Part shown: in pieces, positions 1 to 9,787 of the stretch
Numbering within the stretch: position 1 is the stretch's first letter
How the letters are laid out: each line of letters opens with the position of its first letter
NCBI GenBank assembly: GCA_008330645.1
Contig: VLTN01000003.1
Location: forward strand, 62,001-126,000
Source of the DNA: Cafeteria roenbergensis
Taxonomy: Eukaryota; Sar; Bigyra; Bicosoecida; Cafeteriaceae
Length of the DNA: 64,000 nt
Direction: 5' to 3'
Program-made: the position numbers and the translations under genes
The notes under the pieces: generated by a model
Told to the model about the DNA's origin: nothing
The model's database searches: none
The model's input: the letters and a program-made list of their open reading frames with translations, nothing else

Positions 1-1212
1 CACGCGGAGCACCTGCCTCAGCTGCACGCTGGACGGCATCGCCAGCGAGAAGGCAGGGGCCCACCGCTCGGGCCTGCCGCGATGCGCCCCGTCTCCGGGC
101 GGCGACGCGTCCCCATGGAGCTGCATGGTGCGGCTGTCCACGCTGCCCTGAGACGCAGCGTCGTCGCCGTCGTCACCGTCGCCACGGGCCCGCGTGGACG
201 CTGTGCCTTGGGCAGCGTGCGCGCCCCCGCCCGACGACGACCGAGGCCCCTGCGTTGGCGGGATCGGCGCCCTCGCCGCCTCGCCCCGCTCCGTCGCGGG
301 ACCACCTTCCGCCGACGCTGCGCCCTGGCTGGGGGCGCTGTCCGAGCCGGCCCCTGCCCCCGCGCCACGCCCGCGGGCGCCTCGCTGGGCCGACGCCTCC
401 GGCTTGGCGGCCGCATCGCCAGCCCGCGCTCGCGCCCGCTCGCGCTTGCGAAACAAGTGCTCCCGGATCCGCCACACGTCGTTCACGTAGGCTGTCTGGT
501 AGAGCTGTAGGAGGGCCTCCGACCGCTCGAGATGGCCCCGGAGCTCGGCGACGGACTCCCTCAGGCCCGCCTTGCTCATCCGCGACACGGACGCGTCGTC
601 CACGCCCAGGGCGGCGAGCAGCGCCTCCCGCTGGCGCCCTGTGGAGGCCAGGGCCAGCTGCCCCGTCTCCCCCGCGCGCCCCTGCTCTGCCCGCTCGAGG
701 GCGGCCCCCAGGTCCCGGCCGAGATCGGAGGCCGTCGCCGAGTCGCCAGCGTCCGCGATCGAAGGCGGCACGCCCATGGCAGTCACTGCCAGGGGGGACG
801 GCTGCCGCCGCGCGGCTTCATCTCCCGGGGCCAGGAGTCGCAAGAACGGCGACGAGACGCTGCGGGTTGACTCGTTGCGCAGCGATGCTTCGGCATCGCG
901 AGCCTGGGAGCCCAGGGTGTCGGTCCAGGCGCGCGCGCCCGAGCGAGCCCTCGGCGGCCCTTTGGCCTGGCGCGATGCCGGCCCGTCTTGCCCGCCAGCG
1001 GGCCCTCGCCCGGGCGCGATGGCGCTCTGCTCCATCCGAGAGACGGCAGTCTCCCCAAAAACGCCAGAGCTGACGCTGGCCGCATCGCCCTCTGCAAGCA
1101 GCTGGAACTGCGCAGCATCAGGGTCGCTGCGGCATCGCTCGAGGACTGCGCGGGCCACCTCCCTCCCCTCGTCGATGACACGGGAGGCCCAGCCGCTTGC
1201 TGTGGCGCGCAT
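1..1212 (-). CDS. Hypothetical protein, 3' end cut by window edge
   Basis: One uninterrupted minus-strand frame runs from the ATG at 1212-1210 to the window edge (404 codons, no stop), so the C-terminus lies outside. I do not recognise the family. The N-terminal 40 residues look helical and charged. Residues about 165-275 form a well-behaved helical stretch with a likely coiled coil, including the run ESVAELRGHLERSEALLQLY, followed by an Arg-rich segment. Residues about 280-370 are Gly/Ala/Ser/Asp-rich and probably disordered. The protein-like composition of this frame, against Arg/Pro-rich shadows in the other five, is the main reason to call it coding. An upstream exon cannot be excluded. 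The next gene on the same strand ends 464 bp upstream. Confidence 0.6.
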   Translation of the reverse strand, partial: MRATASGWASRVIDEGREVARAVLERCRSDPDAAQFQLLAEGDAASVSSGVFGETAVSRMEQSAIAPGRGPAGGQDGPASRQAKGPPRARSGARAWTDTLGSQARDAEASLRNESTRSVSSPFLRLLAPGDEAARRQPSPLAVTAMGVPPSIADAGDSATASDLGRDLGAALERAEQGRAGETGQLALASTGRQREALLAALGVDDASVSRMSKAGLRESVAELRGHLERSEALLQLYQTAYVNDVWRIREHLFRKRERARARAGDAAAKPEASAQRGARGRGAGAGAGSDSAPSQGAASAEGGPATERGEAARAPIPPTQGPRSSSGGGAHAAQGTASTRARGDGDDGDDAASQGSVDSRTMQLHGDASPPGDGAHRGRPERWAPAFSLAMPSSVQLRQVLRV

Positions 1213-1676
1213 GGGCCGTTGTCGGCGAGCCTCGGCCCGCGCGCGACTTCCCGCTAGCCAGGCTCGGCCCCGGTGCGCGCGACTTCGAGCTGTATACGTT
1301 CGCGCAGCGTGTGCGGCAGCGGGGGCAGGCCTGGCGGGCCGCCAGCAACCGTTAGCAGCTCTGCCGAGCGGTCGCAGCGCCGACGCCGCCCGAGCCTTGC
1401 GCGGGACCTCCCGCGCGCGCCCCGGCCCACAAGAGCGCAACGCCCGCCCCGGTGCGCCAGCCGGCCCAGGGTGCTTCCTTGGTGTGGGGCGCGCTGGTGT
1501 GCTGGCACAAGAACGTGGCAAGCGTCCCGCCAGTCGCAAGATAGCAAGTGCGGTTTGGGGGCTCGATCGCAGCTGGCAATGATAGGTTGCGAGCGGCACA
1601 CACACGCTGTCAACTGCATGCAGCAGAGAAGGGCTGCACGACGTCAGTGAACGTGCAAGCAAGGCCGTCCACAGCC
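1213..1676. other. Intergenic, no supported gene
   Basis: This spacer lies between two minus-strand genes and probably holds the promoter of the left-hand gene. A minus-strand 121-codon frame (1254-1619) begins with ATG, but its composition is Cys/Arg-rich and it resembles nothing I know. I see no repeat or RNA gene. Confidence 0.5.
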
Positions 1677-2882
1677 TCACAGCACGACGACGGCCTTGCC
1701 GGCCGTGTGCTTCGAGCTCACCGCGCCCACCGCCTCCGCAAGCCCCGGCTCCAGGCCCTTGTGCTCGGACGCGATGTCGACGCGGATCTGCTTTTTCGCG
1801 GCCCAGTGCATGAGCTTCTCCAGACCCTCGCGCTCGGGCTGCACGGCCAAGTAGTCGTTCGCGGGCTCCAACCAGGTCACGGGGGGAGTGGGCCCGCTCG
1901 CCGCGGCGGCGCCTCGGGCGGCCAGGCAGCTGCAGGCAGACGACATTGCTTGGCCGAGCCAGCGCTGGCCCTCTGTCAGGAGTGCCACCGGGATGCTCGG
2001 GCGTAGGCTGACGAACTTTCCAGGCATCCACGGCTCCCGGCCGCGCTCTGACTCGCCTGCGTCAAGTGTGGCGCTGACCAGCAGGGGCCTGGCCTGCGCG
2101 AAGCGAGGGCCCGACTTGGGGATGTGGCACTCGATCCAGGCATGCACGCCGTCCAGGGACTCGGCCTCCACGATGCGAGACACGGCTGCCCACGGGTCTT
2201 CCTTGTCGTAGGCCACGAAGGCGCTTGCCCCCAGGTGGACCAGGCAGCGGCGCCGGTTGCGCTCCGAGGCGACGGCGATGACGAACGCCCCGTCGGCGCG
2301 CTCCTCCGCCCGTCCGCGGAGGAGCCCAGCGATCTGCACGCACGGGGAGCCCACCCCCCCAGACGCGCCGTACACCACGACCACAGGCCGCTTCGCTGGG
2401 TGCCTGTGGATGCGGATCCTGTCCCGCAGCACCTGCAGCGCCGTCAGAAACGCGCACGGCAGCGCGGCCGCAACCTGCACCGGGAGCCCCTCGGGAATGC
2501 GTGCGGCGGTGTCTGCCGGGACGAGCGCGTACTCCCCGAATGCCCCTTCGCCTGGGGCAGCGCCGCAAAGCCAGAACCGATATGTGGCAACGCGCTGCCC
2601 GAGCTTGATGTCAGTCACTCCGTCGCCCACAGCGTCGACCGTTCCCGCCAAATCACTGCCCGGGTACACGGGGTGTCCTTGCAGCATCCACAGAAGGCTC
2701 CCCAGCCCGTCCTCTCCGTGCACCACGGAGCAGTCTTTCGGGTTGACGGACACAGCCTCGACACGCACGCGCAGCCACCCCGGCTTGGGCGCCGGGATCT
2801 CAGCCTCCACCACCGACATGCAAGTGGACGGGTCCCCGAACGAGGACATGGCCACGACCTTGGCCCGCCTTGCGGCTGCCAT
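1677..2882 (-). CDS. Zinc-type alcohol dehydrogenase-like / quinone oxidoreductase (MDR family)
   Basis: Single-exon gene of 401 aa in the medium-chain dehydrogenase/reductase superfamily, close to the quinone-reductase / reticulon-4-interacting-protein-1 type; it should use NADPH to reduce a quinone or enone. Visible features are the GroES-like N-terminal half with the motif VEAVSVNPKDCSVVHG, a PGSDLAGTV stretch, and the Rossmann-fold glycine motif YGASGGVGSPCVQIAG near residue 170. The C-terminal segment SSKHTAGKAVVVL is typical of the family. I see no structural-zinc cysteine cluster, as in the zinc-free subgroup. The ATG at 2882-2880 was chosen because the frame 5' of it is not conserved-looking and this start faces the divergent neighbour 196 bp away. 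The exact substrate cannot be told. Confidence 0.85.
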   Translation of the reverse strand: MAAARRAKVVAMSSFGDPSTCMSVVEAEIPAPKPGWLRVRVEAVSVNPKDCSVVHGEDGLGSLLWMLQGHPVYPGSDLAGTVDAVGDGVTDIKLGQRVATYRFWLCGAAPGEGAFGEYALVPADTAARIPEGLPVQVAAALPCAFLTALQVLRDRIRIHRHPAKRPVVVVYGASGGVGSPCVQIAGLLRGRAEERADGAFVIAVASERNRRRCLVHLGASAFVAYDKEDPWAAVSRIVEAESLDGVHAWIECHIPKSGPRFAQARPLLVSATLDAGESERGREPWMPGKFVSLRPSIPVALLTEGQRWLGQAMSSACSCLAARGAAAASGPTPPVTWLEPANDYLAVQPEREGLEKLMHWAAKKQIRVDIASEHKGLEPGLAEAVGAVSSKHTAGKAVVVL

Positions 2883-3078
2883 GGTTGGAGGAGTGGCGCG
2901 CGGGCACGCTGGCAGCAGGCTGAATACGTTCTCCAATGCGAGCCCAACTCTGTCAGCTGCCGGCCGAGTTCTGTGGGGCGCTGGCTCCCGATATGCTGGG
3001 AACCGGCACTGCCAAGTCCCTCGCCCAGCTCACTCGCCCCGCACGTGCCAGACTGGCAGGGTTGGTCGTGTGAGGCCT
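2883..3078. promoter_or_regulatory. Probable two-way promoter
   Basis: This 196-bp gap separates the divergent start codons of the MDR oxidoreductase (minus) and the CEP164-like gene (plus). Any promoter for either gene should sit here. I see no TATA box. This is inferred from spacing only. Confidence 0.4.
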
Positions 3079-6000
3079 ATGGCGGGGAGGCAGGCCCGGG
3101 TGCCGCGCCTGGACCTTCGCGGCGTGGCCTCCACTCCTCCCGTTGCCAGCGCAAGCGCATTCACGTTTGGGGCCTTGTCCGAGAGCGACACCGACTCTGG
3201 CCCAGCGGGCAGCCAGCCACGGGGTGGTCGCAGTCATGACAGGCGGGGCCGCGCTCGTGACCGCCGGCCGGACCAGCAGCAGGCTCGCGCTGCTCGTGCC
3301 AGCCGGCGCGCGTCGGAGGCTACTCGAGGCGCGCCAAGGCCTGGGAGTGGCCGCCCCCACCGAGAATCGGGTCGGCTGGTTGGGCGCGACGTTGGCGAGA
3401 GGCTCGTGACCAAGCTTGAGGCTGCTTTGGGCGAGCTGGGCCCTGAGGCCATCATTGAGTTGCTGGGCACAGCAGGCAGCCGAGGGCAGTCGCGCACCGG
3501 GCGCGACGAAGGTGGGCGGTCGCTCTCTGGCCGTGGCAGGACGGGGCAGCCGCTGGGCGGGCATCGGGCGTCTCAGTACTCTAGGCGGGCGCCAGTTGGC
3601 CGCGCAGCCGCGCAGCCGCCGCACGGGGCCAGCCGCGGCCAAGCCCGAGCCCGCACGCACGCCCGCCGCCGCAGCCGCCACGACGACTGGTCCAGCAGCG
3701 AGGGCTCTCCCCGCTCGGGCTCGGCAGGGCCCAGCAGCGACGCCAGCCGCGTCGGTTCGGAAAGCAGCGGCAGCAGCCGCAGTGGAAGCGACAGCGACAG
3801 CGACAGCAGCGGCAGCGGCAGCCTGAGCAGCCGGGGCGGCGGAGGCGTTCGCCGGTCGACCGGGCCCGGGGCGTCTCGCGACAAGCGCGCAGCAGAGAGG
3901 CGGCTGGCCGAGGCACGGGCGCTGGCGGAGCGTGCGGAGCGAGCCAACCCCACCGGCGACGCCGTGGCGGACATGGCGCTTTGGCTTGGGCTCGACCCCG
4001 CCGGAGAGGCGGACGAGGCCGCCATGTGGGTCGCGGAGGAGGCGCTCACTGCGCCCCTGCCCCAGGGCTGGGAGACAGCCACGGTGCCCCTGCCGGCGGC
4101 GCCGCCGGCTGCGAGGCGCGGCCCCCACGTGGGCGCCGGCCGCGCCGGGCCCCAGGCGCCGGGCAGCGTGGCCTACTTCTACCGCGTGGACGACGACGGG
4201 CAGGCCATCGCGGGCTCCTCGCAGTGGGAGCACCCTCTCGACGGATACTACCGCGCGCTGGCCAGGCGGGCCAAGGAGGAGCTCGGGCCCGCAATGCAGG
4301 CCTCAGCCGCCGCCCCGCGGTCCGCCCAGCCGCCACAGCCTCCGCGGCAGCCCGGGACGTCCGCCGCGGCCCGGCCTCCGGTCCTGCCCCCCGTGCTGCC
4401 CGGCGCGCCCGCCCAGGCCGCGGAGGGCTCGCCAACGGCCCCTCCTCCTCCGATGCTGGGCGGCGGGCTGCGACATTCCCCTCCGCGCGCCTCCGTCGTG
4501 CCGCGGGACTACGACCCTGGGGCCATTGACCGGCTCTCTGCCGGCGCCGCCGCGAGCGGCAGAGCTGGCCCGCGCCGCTCCGTCTTGTCCCGCGTCGCCA
4601 GCGCGGCCGGCGCCGCAGTCTCGGCTGCCTCGGCGGCAGTCACGTCCTTCGTGGCGCCGCCCAGGGCGCAGGGAGGCGCCGCGGCGAGCCGGGGCGGCGC
4701 CTCCCTGCCCTCAACGGCGGGTCACCGGCCCGCCCGCGGCGCAGCAGGCTGTGCTGCGCCCAGTGCCGCCCCGCCCTCCACGCCGCCCCGGGGGCGGGCC
4801 GGGCCGCCCGCAGGCGGGTCGCCGTCCCGCGTCGCGCCTGCGCAGCCGGGGATTTGTCTGGACGACTCGCCGCAGCGCCCGGCCGCAAGCCGCGGCTCGC
4901 CGGTCCGCGCTGCCGGCCCCAGCGCTGCCGGCGGCACTGCAACACGCATTGAGGTCAAGCCAGGTAGCCGGTCGCTGGACCGCCCGCCTGACCCCAGCCC
5001 CGGTGCCAGTTCCGCCGCCGCCACCACCACCATTGTGCCAGCGGGAGCTGGAGGGGCCCCGGTGTCCGACCGGCTGGCAACCCTCCTCCGCCTCCCCGCG
5101 TGCATCGACCCGCTTCTGGGCGGGGTCAGTCGCAGCGGCGACGCCCCCAGCCTGCGGGCGGGCCTGGCAGACCAGCCGGAGCCGCTTCCGTCCCCGCGCC
5201 CGTCGTGGCGCCTCGTCGCGGCCCTGGAGCGCAGCTCCGCGGCGGCCAGTCCTCCTCGCGCGCCCGTCCCCGCCACGCTCCCCCGCTTCCTTCGAAACCG
5301 CCGATGTCGCGCGTCCAGCGTCGAGATGGACCCGTCGGCCTCTGCCACCGACGTCGTCGCCCGGCTGCGGGTGCCCAGCAGCGAGGCCTTCTCCTCGAGG
5401 GCGGGCCCAGACCCCCGCCGTGCGCCCGTGACGGCGGAGGAGATCAGCGAGATGTGCCTGCACCTTGGGCTCTGCCCCGCCAGCCTGGCCCGCGCGGGCG
5501 CTCTGTGGCTTGTGCGGGCGGCCGTGCTGGCAGTGCCCCCTCCGGCCTGGGCGGTGGTGTCCCAGGAGGAGGCATCCACCGGCGGCGCGGTGTTTGCCCA
5601 CAGGGGTACGACGGACGTGGTGGGTCTGCACCCCGTGGACTCGCTGCTGCTGCCCCTGCTGCGCGCGGCAGAGGCAAGCGGGAGGCCGCTGCTGCACGGC
5701 GCCTCGCGAGCGCCAGGCGAGCGGGGACGCGAGCAGAGCGGCCTGGCGGGCGCGTGGGCCGTGTGCCCCGAGGGATGCGTGTCAAGCGGCGGGTTCGTCG
5801 CTGCCAAGGGCCACGCCGGCGTTCTCCACAGCTGCGTCGGGTCGCAGCTGGTGCTCGCCCCGGCGCCCGCCGCTCCCCAGCCCATCGCGTGGGAGCTGGT
5901 TCCTGCCCGCGGCCGCTGGCCGAGAGCCCTGCTCCAGGGCGGAGGGCCAGCGGCGCCGAGGCAGCCCCTCTCTGTGGACGTCTCGGCGCTGGGCCCGCCG

Positions 6001-7860
6001 TCCAAGCTGCCAGCTCTCTCTGCGCCAGCGGCCCGATCGCGGCTTCACAGCGGCTTTGGCTTCGGGCCCGGCGAGGCAAACCCCGCCCGGGTGCCCGCCT
6101 CGCGACGGCGTGCGCCCCTGGCGTCCAGCGCAGCCGGGAGGCCCGCAAGCGGTGGCCACGCTGCCGCTGGCTCGCCAGCACCTGCGGCGGGGCCACTGGC
6201 GCCGGCAGGGGAGCTGCACACGAAGTCGGCCCCAGCCCCCCCACAGATTCTCGACTCTTCAGTACGGCCTGTGCCTGCCGGAGAGGTTTCCGGGGCCGCC
6301 CAGCCAGCGGGGACACCTCCAGGCACGCCAGGGGCCGATGCCCCGCTCGCGCCCCGAGGCGTGCCCCCTGCGTCGCGGCGGCCTGGCGCCGCAAGCGCTT
6401 GGCAGCCCAGGGGTCCGCCCCCGCGCGGTCCCCCACCGCGCGGCCCTCCCCCCCGAGGCCCTCCCCCCCGAGGCCCTCCCCCCCGAGGCCCGCGTCCTGC
6501 AGGGGCGCCGACAGGCCTGCGGCCTTTCGGGCCGCCCGCAGCAGAGCCGCGCGCCCTGGCGCCTCCCGCAACGGCTCCTGCTGAGAGCCGTGTCTCAGCG
6601 GATGGGGCAGTCGACCCCGCGCACTCCGGAACGCCCTGTCCTGCCGGTGCCCCTGGGAAGGCCCCCCCAGGTCCGCCACAGGCGGCGCCCGCTCCAGCTG
6701 AGCCTGCCCAAGCGCCGGCGGGGCCGCCTCTGCAGGCTGCTCCCGTCGCCCCGGCATCGCCACTGGAGCCCGGCGACCCTCCCCGCACACTTCCAGCCAT
6801 TGCTGAGGCCGTCGGCACGTCGTCTTCCAGCAGCACGCCAACAGCTGACACCTCAAGCGTCGCCGACCGCTCGCCCGGCATCGACACGCTACCCTCTCCG
6901 TCGGGCAGCTCTGCGCCGCAGCCGGCGCCCGACGTGGCCGCTCAAGCCGCTGGGTCATCGCCGCCCCCGGCATCGCAGCGAGCGCCGCCACGGCAAGGCA
7001 GCGCTGAGCAGGGTGCCGCCGATCCAGCGCTCGCGCGAAACCACGCAGAGCGGGGCGGGGGACAGCAGTGCAGCGAAGCGAAGTTCGACAGAGCTGGCGC
7101 CGGCATGGCCTTGCAAGTCCCGGTCCGTCGCGCTGGCGCGGATGCTGAGCCCGGGAGGAATGCCATAGGCACAAGGCACGCATGCGGCCGCACCTCTTCC
7201 CCTGCTGCCGCCACAGCCCTCGCTGAGGAGGAGGCTGACAAGCCCGGCGCAGCTGCGGCACCGGCGACAGCAGCACCGGCCTCTGCGGCCCGCCGGGTCG
7301 GCGACTTGGTGCCTGTGGTGCTGGTGTCGCGCGGCGTGCCGAGGCAGGCGGTGGCGTGCGGCGCCACTCTGGAGCGCCCCGTGCCCGCGGCGGACCCTGA
7401 CGCGTGGATCGAGGGCGCTTGCTCCCCTGGGGAGGCAGCGCTCTGCCGCGCTGCTGTACTCCGTCGGTACGCGCAAGCAGTGGGTATCGTCGCCCCGGCA
7501 CGCGGGGGGCTGCCTGGAACGCCGGCGCGTCGTGTGGGTGGGCTGCCCCCCCCGCCCGCGCCGCCGGCGGGCGCACGTCGCCGCGCCGACGCGGCAGCGG
7601 CCTCGGCCCCACCGCGGCCCCCTCCCACCTCCGCCCGAGCCTCGGCGCCAGCAGGGGAGCTGTGGCCTCGAGAGGCGCTGGAGGCGCTCTCGCTCGGCGA
7701 CCTGGGCGCACTCGAGCGGGTGCTCTCCACGCTGGTGCAATGGCAGTCGCAGGCTCTGGTTGCGGCCACAGCGCGCCGCGACGAGGCGCAGGAGAGCGCC
7801 CACGACGCGGGGCTGAGGGCTCGGCAGGTGCTCGCTGCGCACCACTCGCAGCAAGGGTGA
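3079..7860 (+). CDS. CEP164-like WW-domain protein (probable basal-body / transition-fibre protein)
   Basis: Single exon of 1593 aa from the ATG at 3079; the frame is open further 5' but there overlaps the opposite gene. Residues about 298-405 carry the CEP164 N-terminal module: a helix (DMALWLGLDP) that leads to MWVAEEALTAPLPQGWE, then a WW-type core with VAYFYRVD and SSQWEHPLDGYYRAL. Human CEP164 has the same order (LMWLAREGIVAPLP, then YYFN, then MWDHPCDEHYRSL). It anchors distal appendages at basal bodies and recruits TTBK2. A second, degenerate copy lies at about residues 783-865 (EEISEMCLHLGLCP then ALWLVRAAVLAVPPPAWAVV). The rest is mostly disordered Pro/Ala/Ser/Arg sequence, with a Ser/Asp-rich patch at about 215-255 and a PPRGP array at 6411-6493. 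The last 70 residues look coiled-coil. Outside the modules no domain is seen, so orthology is likely but not proven. Confidence 0.7.
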   Translation: MAGRQARVPRLDLRGVASTPPVASASAFTFGALSESDTDSGPAGSQPRGGRSHDRRGRARDRRPDQQQARAARASRRASEATRGAPRPGSGRPHRESGRLVGRDVGERLVTKLEAALGELGPEAIIELLGTAGSRGQSRTGRDEGGRSLSGRGRTGQPLGGHRASQYSRRAPVGRAAAQPPHGASRGQARARTHARRRSRHDDWSSSEGSPRSGSAGPSSDASRVGSESSGSSRSGSDSDSDSSGSGSLSSRGGGGVRRSTGPGASRDKRAAERRLAEARALAERAERANPTGDAVADMALWLGLDPAGEADEAAMWVAEEALTAPLPQGWETATVPLPAAPPAARRGPHVGAGRAGPQAPGSVAYFYRVDDDGQAIAGSSQWEHPLDGYYRALARRAKEELGPAMQASAAAPRSAQPPQPPRQPGTSAAARPPVLPPVLPGAPAQAAEGSPTAPPPPMLGGGLRHSPPRASVVPRDYDPGAIDRLSAGAAASGRAGPRRSVLSRVASAAGAAVSAASAAVTSFVAPPRAQGGAAASRGGASLPSTAGHRPARGAAGCAAPSAAPPSTPPRGRAGPPAGGSPSRVAPAQPGICLDDSPQRPAASRGSPVRAAGPSAAGGTATRIEVKPGSRSLDRPPDPSPGASSAAATTTIVPAGAGGAPVSDRLATLLRLPACIDPLLGGVSRSGDAPSLRAGLADQPEPLPSPRPSWRLVAALERSSAAASPPRAPVPATLPRFLRNRRCRASSVEMDPSASATDVVARLRVPSSEAFSSRAGPDPRRAPVTAEEISEMCLHLGLCPASLARAGALWLVRAAVLAVPPPAWAVVSQEEASTGGAVFAHRGTTDVVGLHPVDSLLLPLLRAAEASGRPLLHGASRAPGERGREQSGLAGAWAVCPEGCVSSGGFVAAKGHAGVLHSCVGSQLVLAPAPAAPQPIAWELVPARGRWPRALLQGGGPAAPRQPLSVDVSALGPPSKLPALSAPAARSRLHSGFGFGPGEANPARVPASRRRAPLASSAAGRPASGGHAAAGSPAPAAGPLAPAGELHTKSAPAPPQILDSSVRPVPAGEVSGAAQPAGTPPGTPGADAPLAPRGVPPASRRPGAASAWQPRGPPPRGPPPRGPPPRGPPPRGPPPRGPRPAGAPTGLRPFGPPAAEPRALAPPATAPAESRVSADGAVDPAHSGTPCPAGAPGKAPPGPPQAAPAPAEPAQAPAGPPLQAAPVAPASPLEPGDPPRTLPAIAEAVGTSSSSSTPTADTSSVADRSPGIDTLPSPSGSSAPQPAPDVAAQAAGSSPPPASQRAPPRQGSAEQGAADPALARNHAERGGGQQCSEAKFDRAGAGMALQVPVRRAGADAEPGRNAIGTRHACGRTSSPAAATALAEEEADKPGAAAAPATAAPASAARRVGDLVPVVLVSRGVPRQAVACGATLERPVPAADPDAWIEGACSPGEAALCRAAVLRRYAQAVGIVAPARGGLPGTPARRVGGLPPPPAPPAGARRRADAAAASAPPRPPPTSARASAPAGELWPREALEALSLGDLGALERVLSTLVQWQSQALVAATARRDEAQESAHDAGLRARQVLAAHHSQQG
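6411..6493 (+). repeat. 15-bp tandem array encoding PPRGP repeats
   Basis: About five to six imperfect 15-bp units inside the CEP164-like gene encode a Pro-Pro-Arg-Gly-Pro array. The three units at the right end (consensus ggccctccccccccga) are almost identical, which points to recent slippage or unequal exchange. Confidence 0.8.
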
Positions 7861-8095
7861 CAGACGCTAGAGGGGGGGGGGGCGGGCAACGAGAAGTGGT
7901 CGGGTGCGTGCGCTAGCCGCCCCCCGACAATTGCGAATGGCACGCTTATGTTGTGCTCGGCGTTGTGTGTGGCGAGGTATGAGGGCTGGGCGCGAAAACA
8001 AGCGAGCTGGCGCCCGAAGCCGCTTGCCCTTCGGGGGTCTCGGCCCAACACGCAAACGGAACGACAATGACACGTTGCACGCAGCGCGAAGCGCC

Positions 8096-9604
8096 TCAGT
8101 GGATGCAGCTCTCGTACGTGGGCACCTGCGACGGGGGCGGAGGATCGAGGAGGCGCAAGGCGCAAGGGGGGCGGGGGGGGGGGAGGGGAGTGGTTAAGCA
8201 GGCATATGCAGCAGCACGGCGCGGAGGCCGCCCAGCAGAAGGGACGCGCGAGGACGAGCCGGGCCGCAGCCGCCCCCTGGCCAGCTCACGAGGTACTTGA
8301 TGTTGACGAAGGCGTCCGGCCCGCCGGTGACCTCGAGCTTCTCAAGAGTCTCGTCAATGAGCTCGCCAATGCCGTCGTCGGGGCGGTAGTCCATCGCGTC
8401 GCCGAGGTTCTTCTTCTTGTTCTTGAAGATGGCGAGCACGGGCAGCAGCTGGCGGTAAAAGGGCACGAGCGCCTCGCCGATGAGGTTGCCGCACTCCACC
8501 AGGGTCTGAAGGATCTTGAGCACTCGCTTGATCACGCTGGGGATGCGCGTGTTGAGCGCGGTCTTGAGCGGCACGACGATGACGGGGACGCACGCGAGGA
8601 CCTTGGGCAGCGGCGACCGCAGAAGCAGGTCGTACACGCCCTCCTCCGCGATGAACCGGTACGGCTCCTCCACCTCCCGCAGGCCGTCGCAGAAGAGTGG
8701 CAGGTAGTGGGCCAGGTCCAGCGTCTCCACCTTGACCTTCCAGCTCAGCTTGTTGGTCACGGACTGCATGATGGCCACGGGCAGGTCGCCCCGCTCGTAG
8801 GCGCGACGCAGCGCCGAGGTGGGCGGGTTGGCGCGGCGACGAGTCGCCCCGGCGCGCGGGGGCGCAGCGGACGACGCCGCAGCTGCGCCAGACGCGCGCC
8901 TGCGCGCCGCCGTGCTGGCCAGGCCCGCGTCGTGGGTGCCGCCGGTGCCCATGCCTCGCCGGAGGAACTTGTCCGTCCTCGGCTTGCTCGTGCTGGACGC
9001 GGCACCGAACCCGCCGGTGGACGCGCTGCTCGGCGTCACAGTGTGGGATCCTGGCGCGGCCACCCGCGTGCCGACGCGCGTGGTGTCGAAGCAGGAGCCG
9101 GTTTCCGCGCTGGGCTTGACAGCTGCGAGCGAGGCCCAAGGCACAGGGGGGAGCGCGCGCAAGCGGGGCCTCGGGCGGACGCGGGCGAAACGCGGGCAGG
9201 AGTGCCACGGCGGCGGTGCAAGGGGCACTCTGCTCAGCTACGTAGCCGCACAGTCGCGAGGCAGCGAGCGGCGCGGCGGCCTGCGCGAGCGAGAGAGACC
9301 TCGTTTTGCTCCGACAGACCGCGCCGGGACCTGCGCAGCCCCGCAGCCGCGCGACGGCTCCGCCACGGACTTGCAGCGGGCGCCAAACATGGCGAGCTAC
9401 CCGGGGCAGGGCTGCCTGGGGCTCTGAGCGGAGCAGGGGCGCGGCGGCGGCTGGCCGCAACGGCTTGAGAGCGGCGCCTTGCCCGCGCCAGGCAGCCCCG
9501 CCGGGCACGCGCCTCCAAAGCGACTCACTGCGCGTCGGGAGACGGTACGAGCCATTGCGCGCGAACTTGATGCCGCCGACAACGTCGACCTTGGCCGAAG
9601 CCAT
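8096..9604 (-). CDS. PACRG: Parkin co-regulated gene protein (PACRG), axonemal inner-junction protein
   Basis: Three exons, complement(join(8096..8125, 8290..9122, 9529..9604)), give 312 aa. PACRG, with FAP20, builds the inner junction that closes the B-tubule of ciliary doublet microtubules. The conserved body includes RRAYERGDLPVAI, DLAHYLPLFCDGLREVEEPY, ALVPFYRQLLPVLAIFKNKK and ELIDETLEKLE. The last exon is only 30 nt and supplies VPTYESCIH, matching the family ending (human VPTYESCLLN); it joins in phase after NIKYL. Exon 1 encodes MASAKVDVVGGIKFARNGSY and joins in phase at GTGAGT...CGCAG. The intron before the last exon has a long pyrimidine tract. A Ser/Ala/Arg-rich linker of about 60 residues separates the N-terminal part from the fold. 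The gene is head to head with a DNase II gene, 183 bp away. Confidence 0.93.
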
Positions 9605-9787
9605 GGCTGCTTTTCGCAATTGTGCGATGCGCCACTTGCCGCCGACCCGGAACTCTCGAGTTCCACAGCAGAGCCAGTTGGGGAGCGCTGCTCTTGAACT
9701 CAGGCGGGCCACGCGGTTGACATTGCAGTACTTTCCCTCCCGCGCGCTGGGCTCCACTCCGAAGCCCCGGGGACCCGCGCCACAGCA
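9605..9787. promoter_or_regulatory. Probable two-way promoter
   Basis: This 183-bp gap separates the divergent ATGs of PACRG and the DNase II gene. The sequence is somewhat less GC-rich than its flanks. No specific motif was recognised. Confidence 0.4.

Noticed and set aside
1254-1619. 121-codon minus-strand frame with ATG between the first two genes
   Set aside because: Cys/Arg-rich, no family, no splice context; only its last 25 codons look natural. Kept as a remote possibility.
5444-7711. 755-codon minus-strand open frame opposite the CEP164-like gene
   Set aside because: Arg/Ala/Pro composition typical of an antisense shadow in GC-rich DNA; no motif.
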